Assembly: GCA_963756115.1 (NCBI GenBank)
Contig: CAVWMN010000003.1
Span: forward strand, 1,364,001 to 1,428,000
Length of the DNA stretch: 64,000 bases
From: JTS-RE37 sp963756115
GTDB lineage: Bacteria > Bacteroidota > Bacteroidia > Flavobacteriales > Flavobacteriaceae
Direction of reading: 5' to 3'
A program made the translations under genes and the position numbers. Positions 9,746 to 17,758 of this stretch are shown in pieces (position 1 is the stretch's first letter; each line of letters opens with the position of its first letter). The notes beneath the pieces are model-generated. The model ran no database searches, was not told where the DNA came from, and saw only the letters and a list, made by a program, of their open reading frames with translations.

Positions 9746-9928
9746 ATGCTCGAACACTTTTTCCAATGCCCCTATTGCTGGGAGGAGATCTCCATGTTAC
9801 TCGACACCTCGGTGCCTGCACAGACCTATGTGGAAGACTGTGAGGTATGCTGTAACCCTATAGAAGTGAGTCCGCGGTTCCGGGACAATGAGCTTGTGGC
9901 ATTTGAGGCAAAGGATATTGAGCAATGA
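9746..9928 (+). CDS. CPXCG-type cysteine-rich small protein
   Basis: The product is 60 residues with two Cys pairs spaced as in a zinc ribbon: FQCPYCWEE at about 7-15 and DCEVCCNPIEV at about 31-41. The rest (DNELVAFEAKDIEQ) is acidic. It matches the small CPXCG cysteine-rich family widespread in Proteobacteria and Bacteroidota, whose biochemical role is unknown. Coding character is clear despite the repeats on both sides. AGT-containing 7-nt-like repeats follow the stop. Confidence 0.8.
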   Translation: MLEHFFQCPYCWEEISMLLDTSVPAQTYVEDCEVCCNPIEVSPRFRDNELVAFEAKDIEQ

Positions 9929-9968
9929 GTAGTAACAGTAGGCAGTTTTCAGTCACAGTAGGCAGCAT
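9929..9968 (+). repeat. CAGTnnn repeat after the CPXCG stop
   Basis: AGT recurs at about 7-nt spacing (CAGTAGG, CAGTTTT, CAGTCA, CAGTAGG), starting right after TGA. Same family as the tracts after tolC and rpiA. Confidence 0.6.
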
Positions 9969-10010
9969 GTTTTCCGTAGCCTTCAGCCTGTGTACCTCTT
10001 ACTTTCTGCT

Positions 10011-11366
10011 TCATTTGTCTATGCCTTCCAGCCTTTTTTTACAATTGAGCAGGGCCCGGTAATCATGGTAGGCAGCTTTCCAGATATGGCCTTTCCGGCC
10101 TTCTTTGGAATCGGGGCGCTGATCTGTACCCCATTCATACCACCCGCCGTGGTCCGGATCCATAAGGTATGAGTGGATATAGGACCAGAGCTTATTGAAA
10201 TGCCCGCGGTAATCCATCGGATCATCCGGGAAATAATAACTCAGCATCAACAGGGTGTTCAGCCCTTCTGCCTGGGTCCACCAGTTTTTATCCTTATTTA
10301 CCAGGGTAAGTGTATCTGAATCCCCAAAATAATATCCGCCGTCATAGAATCCCCCCCTTTCTTCGTCCCACCCGGTTCGCAGGGCGTGGTCTACCATTTC
10401 CTTTCCTTTTGCCAGCGTTTCTTCATCTTCCGTGCCGCCCAGGGCGTGGGAAGCTTCGAGCATCAGGTAGGCAGTCTCCACATCGTGTCCAAAGGAGACA
10501 TGGTCCAGATTATAGTGTTCCGCTATAACGTCCGGCGTATTGTACCGGTAGGAAACCGGTTTCCAGTCCTTTTCGAAGAACAGGTGCATATAGCCTTTAT
10601 CTGTGGTGATGGTATCCCGGATGAGCACCAATAGTTCGTTGAGCCGCTGGGCCAGCAGCCCGTTGGGCCATACCTTGTACAGGGAAGTAAAGGCTTCCAG
10701 CAGGTGGATCGAACTGTTCTGGTCCTTGTAGCCTGTATCGGAAGTCGTGGGAACGGATTCGGTCCTTAAGATAGGGGTTCCGTCCGGGTCCAGGGATTGA
10801 TAGTAGCCTTTTTGCAGGGGATCATGGCTGTGGGTTTCGAGCCAGTAAAATGTCTTCCGGGCCAGGTCAAGCGCTTCATAATTTCCGGATGCATCGAAGT
10901 AGGCAGCCAGGGCATAGATTGCGAAGGCGTTGCCATAGGCTGTTTTGGCCTCCCCATCCCTGGGAATGGGCTTTCCTTTTTTTGTGACCAGGGTATGGAA
11001 TCCGCCCAGTTTTTTATCCCAGAGGACATCCTTTAAAAAGTCAAATCCATGGGCAGCATTTTCGAGGTATTCCGGATTATCCGGATATTCTTTTGCCGCC
11101 ATGGCATTGGTCCAGAGGTGCCGGGACTGTGTTACGATCATCTTGTCCTGGTTCTCCCCGATCTTAAAATCGTAGGTGATTTCGCTGAAATATCCCCCAT
11201 CCCTGCGGTCGACCGCAAGGGGGTACCACTTTTCAAGCAGTTCCTGGTTGGCCGCGGTTTCCAGAGCTGTGATCAGCACTGATTCGGTACCAGTGGCCGG
11301 GGGGTCCTGGCCATGGGCCAACAGGGTAAGGAAAAACAATGTAGGTAAGATGTAGTTTTTGTTCAT
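10011..11366 (-). CDS. AGE family epimerase/isomerase, exported
   Basis: This 451-residue protein has the all-helical (alpha/alpha)6 barrel signature of N-acylglucosamine 2-epimerase-like enzymes: EKWYPLAVDRRDGGYF, LWTNAMAAKEY, AYGNAFAIYALAAYF, LDHVSFGHDVETAYLMLEA, and EERGGFYDGGYYFGD. Active-site His residues of the family are present (H in SFGHDVE). A signal peptide (MNKNYILPTLFFLTLLAHG) supports the ATG at 11366 and a periplasmic site, unusual because most characterised members are cytoplasmic. Probable substrates are mannose, cellobiose or an N-acyl sugar; the sequence does not say which. It lies 82 bases downstream of the pirin gene on the same strand. Confidence 0.85.
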   Translation of the reverse strand: MNKNYILPTLFFLTLLAHGQDPPATGTESVLITALETAANQELLEKWYPLAVDRRDGGYFSEITYDFKIGENQDKMIVTQSRHLWTNAMAAKEYPDNPEYLENAAHGFDFLKDVLWDKKLGGFHTLVTKKGKPIPRDGEAKTAYGNAFAIYALAAYFDASGNYEALDLARKTFYWLETHSHDPLQKGYYQSLDPDGTPILRTESVPTTSDTGYKDQNSSIHLLEAFTSLYKVWPNGLLAQRLNELLVLIRDTITTDKGYMHLFFEKDWKPVSYRYNTPDVIAEHYNLDHVSFGHDVETAYLMLEASHALGGTEDEETLAKGKEMVDHALRTGWDEERGGFYDGGYYFGDSDTLTLVNKDKNWWTQAEGLNTLLMLSYYFPDDPMDYRGHFNKLWSYIHSYLMDPDHGGWYEWGTDQRPDSKEGRKGHIWKAAYHDYRALLNCKKRLEGIDK

Positions 11367-11448
11367 GGATTTAGGAATTGACACCCGGTTTTTACCGCCG
11401 GGAAAAGGTACAAAAATTACGCTTGTCCATTGGGTTCCCCGTAATATA

Positions 11449-12327
11449 TCAATCTTCCAGATATCCGAATTTCCCTGTATTGAAGTCGGCAAAGGCCTGT
11501 TTCAGCTCTTCCCGCGTATTCATCACGAAAGGCCCCTGGGCAGCGATTGGTTCGTTGATCGGTTCCCCGCTCAAAACCAGGACAATGCTGTCTTCCAGGG
11601 CTTCCAGAGCAAAATCCTCCCCCTGGTTTTCAAATAACCCAAAATGGTCCTGGGCTACTGATTCGGACCCGTTGATGCGTATGTTTCCCTCAATCACCAA
11701 CACAGCCGTATTGTAATGAGCCGGGAATGTAAAGCCGGCTACCGCCCCTTTTCTGAGTCGGGCGTTTTGTAAATGCACCGGGGTAAAAGTGGAGGCGGAA
11801 CCTTTTATATCCTTATACTGCCCGGCAACCACTTCGATCACGCCGCCGTTATCCGGGAGCTCGTATTTGTTTACATCTTTGTGGGTGATTGCCTGGTATT
11901 TGGGGGTTGCGCTTTTGAATTCCGCCGGAAGGTTTACCCACAGCTGTACCATCTGGAATTCACCGCCGGTCTTGCTGAAATTCTCCTCGTGGTATTCCTT
12001 GTGCAGGATCCCGGAAGCGGCGGTCATCCATTGTACATCCCCTTCCGCAATTATCCCACCGCCGCCACTGCTGTCGTGGTGGGCCACTTTGCCTTTATAG
12101 GCCAGGGTAACGGTCTCAAACCCTTTGTGCGGGTGGACACCTACCCCTTTTGGCTTGTCCGATGGCGGGAAATGGTATTTGGAATTGTAATCAAGCAATA
12201 TAAAAGGGTCCATCCGTTTCATATCGAGGTGGTATCCGCTGGGGATAAAATTATGCACCCGGAACCCGTCACCAACAAAGTGCGGGGCCCTGGGGGCTAC
12301 TACGATCTCTATATTTTTTGTGCTCAT
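11449..12327 (-). CDS. Pirin family protein (cupin, quercetinase-like)
   Basis: The protein is 292 residues with two cupin domains. The N-terminal metal site is intact: VHPHKGFETVT supplies two His and ILHKEYHEE supplies His and Glu. The middle block GGGGIIAEGDVQWMTAASGI is a pirin hallmark. Family members are iron-binding redox-sensitive regulators or quercetin dioxygenases; which applies here is not decidable. It has its own TAAATTTG -7 box 27 bases upstream. A broken Crp/Fnr gene lies just beyond, same strand. Confidence 0.9.
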   Translation of the reverse strand: MSTKNIEIVVAPRAPHFVGDGFRVHNFIPSGYHLDMKRMDPFILLDYNSKYHFPPSDKPKGVGVHPHKGFETVTLAYKGKVAHHDSSGGGGIIAEGDVQWMTAASGILHKEYHEENFSKTGGEFQMVQLWVNLPAEFKSATPKYQAITHKDVNKYELPDNGGVIEVVAGQYKDIKGSASTFTPVHLQNARLRKGAVAGFTFPAHYNTAVLVIEGNIRINGSESVAQDHFGLFENQGEDFALEALEDSIVLVLSGEPINEPIAAQGPFVMNTREELKQAFADFNTGKFGYLED

Positions 12328-12353
12328 AATAGAATTGTATTTGATGAATGGAC

Positions 12354-12361
12354 CAAATTTA
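12354..12361 (-). promoter_or_regulatory. Candidate -7 box (TAAATTTG) for the pirin gene
   Basis: Read on the minus strand this matches TAnnTTTG, 26 bases ahead of the pirin start codon. Confidence 0.45.
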
Positions 12362-12408
12362 GGACATGTACAGGGCCGGTCACATTGATGTAGGATAAGA
12401 AATGATAT

Positions 12409-12998
12409 TCACAAGGGCCTGAAATTGCGTTTTGCGAGTTCCTTCCGAACCCTGCTCAGGCTTTCAGGGGTAATCCCCAGGTAGGATGCTATCATCCATA
12501 GGGGGACCCGCAGCAGCAGGTCCGGGTACAGGGTTACAAAATCGAGGTAGCGTTTTTCAGCGGAGGCGCCCAGCAGGAGGGTTACCCGTTTTTGCAGGTG
12601 GAGGATATGTTTTTGGAGGAGTTTTTCATTATAGTTCCGGAAGGAAGGGCTGATGCGGGAAGCCCGGTCTGCAAACCCCGGATCCAGGAATACCACCCGG
12701 GTTTCTTCGATGGCTTCAATAGTGAGGTCAGAAGGGGTATTGAAATACATGCTGCTGCGGTCGCTGAGGAACCAGTTTTCCGGGGCGAACTGTATCAGGT
12801 GTTCTCTTCCATTCTCGTCCCGGCTGAAGGCCCGTAAAAGTCCGGCTTCAACAAAAAATGCATGGTGGCACACATCACCTTCCCGCAGAGGTGATCCCCT
12901 TTCGGCACTGTACCGTCTTTCAGTCCGGCAGAGAAATTCAGGAACTCTTCCCCGGATACCCCGGCTTTTTCTTTTAAATAGGCTTTAAATTGATCCAA
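12409..12998 (-). pseudogene. Crp/Fnr family regulator, frameshifted
   Basis: Two overlapping minus-strand frames join into one regulator of about 196 residues. The first (from 12998) gives MDQFKAYLKEKAGVSGEEFL to about KGDHL. The second (to 12409) gives VCHHAFFVEAGLLRAF, the cyclic-nucleotide-binding-like fold, and a C-terminal helix-turn-helix (LWMIASYLGITPESLSRVRK). Adding one C on the minus strand near 12888 (CTCTG to CTCCTG) restores HLLREGDVCHHAFF, the expected family sequence. So one base has been lost here, by mutation or sequencing error. If functional it would be a transcription factor of the kind often found beside pirin-type stress genes. Confidence 0.85.
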
Positions 12999-13026
12999 GG
13001 TGACTGTGGTTTGATCCCATCCTATT

Positions 13027-13707
13027 CTATTTCATAAGCCGTATAATCCCGCCTGCCACTTCCTCCAGTGTCTTCCCTGCAATTTGGGGATCTTTACCGC
13101 CTGGGTACAGGTATTTTCCCGGCCGTGAAATAAAAGCTGCCTGCAGCCCGGCTCGTTGGGCGCCGTAAATATCCCAGTCGTGCGCCGCGATCAGCACTGC
13201 CTGGGCGGCTGGTGTTTTCTGTTGCTGCAATACATAGTTGTATGTGTCTGGGTGTGGCTTGAATTTTTTTACGGAAGCAACACTGTAAACAGCATCGAAA
13301 TAAGGGGTAAGCTGTGCATTTTCCAGTTGTTTTTCAACTGTTGCCTGCCCCCCGTTTGTGAGGGTGACCACCCGGAAACCTGCATCCTTCAATTTTTTAA
13401 GTGCCCCCGGGACATCCGGGTGGGCTTCCAGTTTGGTCATCCGATCCAGTATGTGTTTTATTTTATCTTCAGACAGGGTCGCCGTATTTTTTTGTGCAAC
13501 CGCTTTCAGCGCAGACACCCCTATTTCCCCAAAGTCGCGGTAGCGGCCCGTAAGGGTTTCTACGAGGGAAAATTGCAACAATTTGGCAAACCAGTTCTCA
13601 AAGGCAACCGGACTGCTCAGTGCTTCGTTGATGGCACGCTTTACCGGTTCCAGGTCCAGTAACGTTTCGTTAACGTCGAAGATCAATAAAGGCCGGGTGG
13701 GTTTCAT
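13027..13707 (-). CDS. Haloacid dehalogenase type II family hydrolase
   Basis: The product is 226 residues with all HAD motifs: I, FDVNETLLDL with the nucleophilic Asp; II, TLTNGG; III, Lys in VKKFKPHPDTY; IV, AAHDWDIYGA. The helical cap after motif I and the HDWD form of motif IV match L-2-haloacid dehalogenases, which hydrolyse 2-haloalkanoic acids, though many homologues act on other small substrates. ATG at 13707 begins ten residues before motif I; an upstream in-frame start at 13737 is less likely. It is cytosolic and on the same strand as its neighbours. Confidence 0.88.
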   Translation of the reverse strand: MKPTRPLLIFDVNETLLDLEPVKRAINEALSSPVAFENWFAKLLQFSLVETLTGRYRDFGEIGVSALKAVAQKNTATLSEDKIKHILDRMTKLEAHPDVPGALKKLKDAGFRVVTLTNGGQATVEKQLENAQLTPYFDAVYSVASVKKFKPHPDTYNYVLQQQKTPAAQAVLIAAHDWDIYGAQRAGLQAAFISRPGKYLYPGGKDPQIAGKTLEEVAGGIIRLMK

Positions 13708-13886
13708 AGGTTTAGCACATTTCGCTCCAGGGACCATTTATGTAAAACCAACCACAAGGTTTTTAAAGTGATCCTGTTATACCCAAAAATACGGTATTCT
13801 GGAATACCGCTGACACCGCGGACCAGGTTGGCGCGAGCGCCTTCAGTAAAAAAGGGCAGAACGATCAATGGCAGTAAGTTGCGAGC

Positions 13887-14501
13887 TTACTTTTTAAGCG
13901 TGTAATATATATGCGTAACTCCGATAGAAGGGATTACCTCCTTTATTTCGAGGGTATACAGGTTGGGATTGATATTGTCCAGTAAACGGATCCCGCTGCC
14001 CAGTAACACCGGCGCTATATGGATATTTAATTCATCCACAAGGGAGGCATTGAGGTATTCCTGAATGGTATAGGCGCCACCCAGGATCCTGATGTCCTTT
14101 TGCTTTGCGGAGATCCGGGCTTTTTTCAGGGCACTATCGATACCGTCATTAACGAAATAGAACTTTGTGGACCCTTTCTGTATCCATGGCTCCCTTTTTT
14201 CATGGGTTAACACATACACATTTGCCTTATACAAATCTTCCGGCCAGTGGCGTTCGCCTTCTTCAAACATACGTTTGCCCATGATGTAGGCCCCGGTCCT
14301 GTCAAAGGTATCTTTGAGGATTTTATTGTCCGTTCCTGTTTCCCCGCCTTCCAGCCCGAGATCTTCCCGGAACACCTGCTGCTGATAGATCCATTGGTGA
14401 ATGACGGTTCCATTATCCCCCAGTGGATTATCGGGGCCCCGGTTATCCCCGGCAAAATAGCCGTCGAGTGAAATCCCGCAATCAACAAAAATGGTAGACA
14501 T
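13887..14501 (-). CDS. Dihydrofolate reductase/RibD C-terminal family protein
   Basis: The protein is 204 residues. MSTIFVDCGISLDGYFAG is the characteristic first strand of RibD-C/DHFR-fold proteins; GAYIMGKRMFEEGERHW and DIRILGGAYTIQEYL form the NADPH-binding part, and VLLGSGIRLL closes the domain. Stand-alone members are putative NADPH-dependent reductases of unknown substrate. It is about 180 bases from the HAD gene and 48 bases from the next gene, same strand. Confidence 0.85.
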   Translation of the reverse strand: MSTIFVDCGISLDGYFAGDNRGPDNPLGDNGTVIHQWIYQQQVFREDLGLEGGETGTDNKILKDTFDRTGAYIMGKRMFEEGERHWPEDLYKANVYVLTHEKREPWIQKGSTKFYFVNDGIDSALKKARISAKQKDIRILGGAYTIQEYLNASLVDELNIHIAPVLLGSGIRLLDNINPNLYTLEIKEVIPSIGVTHIYYTLKK

Positions 14502-14549
14502 GGCAGCTGCTTTGCCGGAAGTTAAGCATTTTCTTACAATGGTGTTTTA

Positions 14550-15077
14550 TTATCTGCGCCACTGATGCGGGATCAGCAGCCCCATTCCGAAAAACAGGAA
14601 GGAACCTAGTGAAGTCCCGGTACGCAAGGCATGGTAAGATGCCCAGGTTTCCCGGATATCGCGCCAGTTGCCCGGAGTGGTGGCGATGGTCCAGTTCTTG
14701 ATCATATTATCGATAGGAACCTCTACTAAGAGCGTGATCAATAGGGATAGGATCATCATAAACAGTGAAATCCCTATCAGGTAAGCTCCCCTCCGGTTTT
14801 CCCGGTATTCCAGAAGCATGCTAAACAATAGGAAAAGGATACAGGAGGGCATTATAAATTTCATGGGAGTGGCCACATTGGCAATAATTACCTTCCCGAG
14901 GTGAATGAATTCCACGGCCGGGAATTCCCCTATGGTACGGGTTAGCGTAAACCAGGTGCCCCAAAAAAGGCCCGTGACCAATAGCAGTAATACCAGGCTG
15001 GTCAATTTAATCACATTGATTTTCATTTCCTTATATTTATCAGATTCTCCTATCATTTCGTACTTCTTGCGATTCAT
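14550..15077 (-). CDS. DUF1772-like four-helix membrane protein
   Basis: About 175 residues with four membrane helices: VIKLTSLVLLLLVTGLFWGT, a second near KFIMPSCILFLLFSMLLEY, a third AYLIGISLFMMILSLLITLL, and a last one near the C-terminus. The block EVPIDNMIKNWT ... W.DIRETWASYHALRTGTSL resembles the anthrone-oxygenase-like DUF1772 family. Function unknown. The start is uncertain: ATG at 15077 follows a GGAAGG/GGAG stretch, while ATG at 15026 lies closer to the first helix. Confidence 0.65.
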   Translation of the reverse strand: MNRKKYEMIGESDKYKEMKINVIKLTSLVLLLLVTGLFWGTWFTLTRTIGEFPAVEFIHLGKVIIANVATPMKFIMPSCILFLLFSMLLEYRENRRGAYLIGISLFMMILSLLITLLVEVPIDNMIKNWTIATTPGNWRDIRETWASYHALRTGTSLGSFLFFGMGLLIPHQWRR

Positions 15078-15460
15078 CTCCTTTCCTTCCTCCCACCTGA
15101 TAACCGGGAGCTGCCCTATCCTGATACGATGCAAATATCACTAGCCTGGTTGCGTTACTTGCTTTAAAATTGCACTTACACACTGGGACATCCGCTTTCC
15201 TTTGCAGGCGATCATACCTGCAATCCGGTTTAAATTAGTGTGAGGTTATGATTTTAAAAGAACTCCAGAAGTTTGCAGCGTAAAAATAAGATGATACGTT
15301 ACCCTAATACAAAATTATCCGGTTTTCGGCAATTAAACAGGGTTATTACGACAATTTTAAGAGGGTAATCGTATAACAGGGGACTTTCCGGAATGGATTT
15401 TCGAAATCGCTTGGGGAATATAATGTTTGCTTACTATGGGGTGTTTAAAATTTTCAACGA
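15078..15460 (+). other. Intergenic stretch, nothing identified
   Basis: About 380 bases, AT-rich, with no credible ORF, hairpin or repeat that I can see. Confidence 0.5.
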
Positions 15461-15712
15461 TCAATCCCGACTTCTATTTTCCTGTACCTTGACCACATCT
15501 GGCAATACAGTAATTTCAAAGCTCTCCTCCCTTAGTAAACGTATCAATCTATCCCTGTTTATGGTTTTCTCAGCAGTTTCAATCCGCAGTATATTGTCGC
15601 GGTCTTCCAGATCAAAGTTGGCCCGGTAGCCCGGAAATGCAGTTTGGAGTCGTTTCAAAACTACCTTTGCCTCTTTTGAGGTGCGGACATTTGTTCTAAA
15701 TACTTCTACCAT
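15461..15712 (-). CDS. Small hypothetical protein, possible ferredoxin-like fold
   Basis: The product is 83 residues (MVEVFRTNVRTSKEAKVVLK at the start). Its alternation of strands and helices (VEVFRTNV, EAKVVLKRLQTAF, NFDLEDRDNILRIET, RLIRLLREESFEITVLPD) recalls the heavy-metal-associated/ferredoxin-like fold, but the CxxC metal site is absent. I know similar short proteins in Flavobacteriia but no function. It is on the same strand as the adjacent membrane protein, 66 bases away. Confidence 0.65.
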   Translation of the reverse strand: MVEVFRTNVRTSKEAKVVLKRLQTAFPGYRANFDLEDRDNILRIETAEKTINRDRLIRLLREESFEITVLPDVVKVQENRSRD

Positions 15713-15778
15713 GATTTTATGGCTTTAGGATATATGACATTTACGGATTGACCCATTCTGAAATAAGCTTCCCATGCC

Positions 15779-16312
15779 TTATCTGGCATGTGACAAAGAC
15801 TTTTCTTTTTTTGTTTTTAGTTTCAGGAGCTGGTTGCACAAAGGAAGTAACCCTATGGAGACGGCAATAAATAAAAATACCCGCAGGTAATTCAGGTTTT
15901 CCCATTGTGCTGCACGTTCCGGAAGATCGGTGCCGGTATAGGTGGTATTGGCGATCCTTTCAAATTCAAGGATGTTGGGCACAAAATAAAGGAGGGTCCA
16001 TATCCTTATCCCCATGTGGATGGCGAACAGCAGCAACAGCCCATTTCTGACATGGGTTAATTTCCAGCAAAACAGGATCGCCAGGATAAATGTTAATTCG
16101 TGAATCGAATGCATACTGATCCAAAATACTTTAAAATCCAATCCAAAGTTTCCCTGGAACATCTTAAAAGATTCCGGTGGAAATGCTGACCACTTGGGGA
16201 CTATAGCAGCTGTTTCGAAAATTTGTGCACCATTCATTACAAAATAGACCAGGGTGGTGAGCAGGAGCCAATAGGTTGCTCTAGACAGGTAACCTGAGGA
16301 TATTGATTTCAT
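15779..16312 (-). CDS. Four-helix membrane protein, unknown
   Basis: The protein is 177 residues with hydrophobic segments ATYWLLLTTLVYFVMNGA, IHELTFILAILFCW, LLLLFAIHMGIRIWTLLYFV and VFLFIAVSIGLLPLCNQLL. The stretch ERAAQWENLNYLRV resembles the end of DUF1772-type proteins, as does the neighbour at 14550. The N-terminus is short and the C-terminus is Lys-rich and cytoplasmic. It starts 17 bases after the MarR stop, so it probably belongs to the MarR transcript. Confidence 0.7.
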   Translation of the reverse strand: MKSISSGYLSRATYWLLLTTLVYFVMNGAQIFETAAIVPKWSAFPPESFKMFQGNFGLDFKVFWISMHSIHELTFILAILFCWKLTHVRNGLLLLFAIHMGIRIWTLLYFVPNILEFERIANTTYTGTDLPERAAQWENLNYLRVFLFIAVSIGLLPLCNQLLKLKTKKEKSLSHAR

Positions 16313-16329
16313 TATGTAAGGGATTAAAA

Positions 16330-16809
16330 TTAGGGGGTTTCTTTTTCGTTAAGGCTTTTGGTTGTTTCCTGCATCACGGCAACGGCTAATTGCAGGTACC
16401 TTTCAATTGTATTCAGTTCTTTTTTGGTAAATCGCGAACGGAGCATCGTCATTTTCTCCTGCAATCCGTCAAAAATACCCCCCAGAAGTTCCATGGCTTT
16501 CTGATAGTCGGGGACTATAAGTATTTTCCGCCGGTCCGATTTGTCCAGTTCCCGACGTACCAGCTTTTTTGCTTCCAGTCGGTCTACCAATCCAGTGATA
16601 GCACCGGTGGTCAATCCGGTCTTTTGAGCTAATTCCCCTGCGGTAAGGGTACCTTCCTGAATGAGGATGCCCAGGTATTTATGGTCAGAGCTGGACAAGC
16701 CTGCTTTTTTGGCAATGGCGTCATGCATTAAGATGAGTGCATCAGAAAATTGCCGTTCAAGGTCCGGGCGTGCCTTCCTGTTTTTGCCGAATGGTATTGG
16801 CTCCGTCAC
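16330..16809 (-). CDS. MarR family transcriptional regulator
   Basis: The product is 159 residues with a winged helix: KYLGILIQEGTLTAGELAQK, then the recognition helix TGLTTGAITGLVDRLEAKKL and the wing VRRELDKSDRRKILIV. MarR proteins are dimeric repressors, often released by small phenolic ligands. A 13-bp palindrome overlaps its own promoter, suggesting autoregulation. It leads a group with the membrane-protein gene at 15779-16312. Confidence 0.9.
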   Translation of the reverse strand: MTEPIPFGKNRKARPDLERQFSDALILMHDAIAKKAGLSSSDHKYLGILIQEGTLTAGELAQKTGLTTGAITGLVDRLEAKKLVRRELDKSDRRKILIVPDYQKAMELLGGIFDGLQEKMTMLRSRFTKKELNTIERYLQLAVAVMQETTKSLNEKETP

Positions 16810-16827
16810 TTATATTTTATTAATTAA

Positions 16828-16847
16828 GTATCTTAGATACAAAGATA
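16828..16847 (-). promoter_or_regulatory. MarR promoter with overlapping palindromic operator
   Basis: GTATCTTAGATAC (16828-16840) is a perfect 6-bp inverted repeat around one base. It adjoins CAAAGATA (16840-16847), which read on the minus strand is the -7 box TATCTTTG. The start codon is 31 bases away. A repressor bound to the palindrome would block initiation. Confidence 0.65.
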
Positions 16848-16951
16848 ATAAGGAAAAATAATATTCAAACATAACATTCACAAAATTTTAGGATCAGGCC
16901 AGTTTAGTTTATGGCAATGTTATCTTTAGTGCCGTTAACGAGTTTGTGTTA

Positions 16952-17365
16952 CTATGCAGTGCGAATCAATCCAATACCTAATATCAACAGGCATAAGGCA
17001 AGCAAGAGGGCACCCAGGTACAACAACCAAATAAGTTTGGTTGGTGTGCTGATTCCCCGCCCGGCGGCCGCTGCAAAAAATCCCCCGGATATCAGGAGGG
17101 CGGAGAGAGGAAATCCTATTCGGATAAACCACTCCATTCCTCCTGACAATCCTGAATGATCCGTCAGTATTTCTGCCAGCAGGGAGAGGATCACCAATAC
17201 TCCGGCATGGGCATGACCGGCCCGGAACATCGATTTTTGAAAATTATTCAGATGGAGCTTATCCTGTTTTCCGGAAAGGACCTGCAGCAGGAAATAACCC
17301 CCGAATTGGATAGAGGGAATGGTTATCAGAATGATGCCGCACATAAGAATGGTCAGTTGACTCAT
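16952..17365 (-). CDS. Small four-helix membrane protein, unknown
   Basis: The product is 137 residues with four hydrophobic helices (ILMCGIILITIPSIQFGGYF; AGVLVILSLLAEIL; FPLSALLISGGFFAAA; LIWLLYLGALLLALCLLILG). A His-containing loop FRAGHAHAG precedes helix 2. I do not recognise the family. It is separated by about 140 bases from the MarR gene and on the same strand. Confidence 0.65.
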   Translation of the reverse strand: MSQLTILMCGIILITIPSIQFGGYFLLQVLSGKQDKLHLNNFQKSMFRAGHAHAGVLVILSLLAEILTDHSGLSGGMEWFIRIGFPLSALLISGGFFAAAAGRGISTPTKLIWLLYLGALLLALCLLILGIGLIRTA

Positions 17366-17758
17366 AGCTTTTTATTTTAGGGGTAATCTGATGGGAATTT
17401 ACTGTTTTTTTTGCATAATCCGGACGCTGTTACGGCCCGCCAAAAGTTTCAGTTATGAAATAACAGGCGGTTCATTTTTTATCCTTTAGTACCAAATATT
17501 ACGTGGAATGAAGAATGTTCTGTGTCTGGTGAATCAACATAAATTTTAAATTTGTATGCTGGGAGCTAAGGACATGACACTTTGGAATGGATTAAACCTG
17601 GATGCCAGATGGCGCCAGTTTACTTTGTCCTATCATTGCAATAAAACTGTTTCTCCATGGCTTGCGTCCGTAAACAAACCCATAGAATTAGCGGGCAACA
17701 CCCTGTGTGTTGCGGCATGGAAACTTGTTTTTAAAAAGCATTACAATCCTGAACAGTG
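17366..17758 (+). other. Intergenic stretch ahead of the MATE gene
   Basis: About 390 bases. It holds one -7-like box (17547-17554). A 67-codon open frame from 17556 begins two bases after that box, inside the expected promoter, and resembles no known protein. Confidence 0.5.
17547..17554 (+). promoter_or_regulatory. Candidate -7 box (TAAATTTG) for the MATE gene
   Basis: Exact TAnnTTTG match. It would give a leader of about 200 bases before the MATE start at 17759. Confidence 0.35.

Noticed and set aside
10310..11282. Several plus-strand frames of 70-90 codons opposite the AGE epimerase gene
   Set aside because: Antisense shadows of a high-GC coding region; no start signals or domains.
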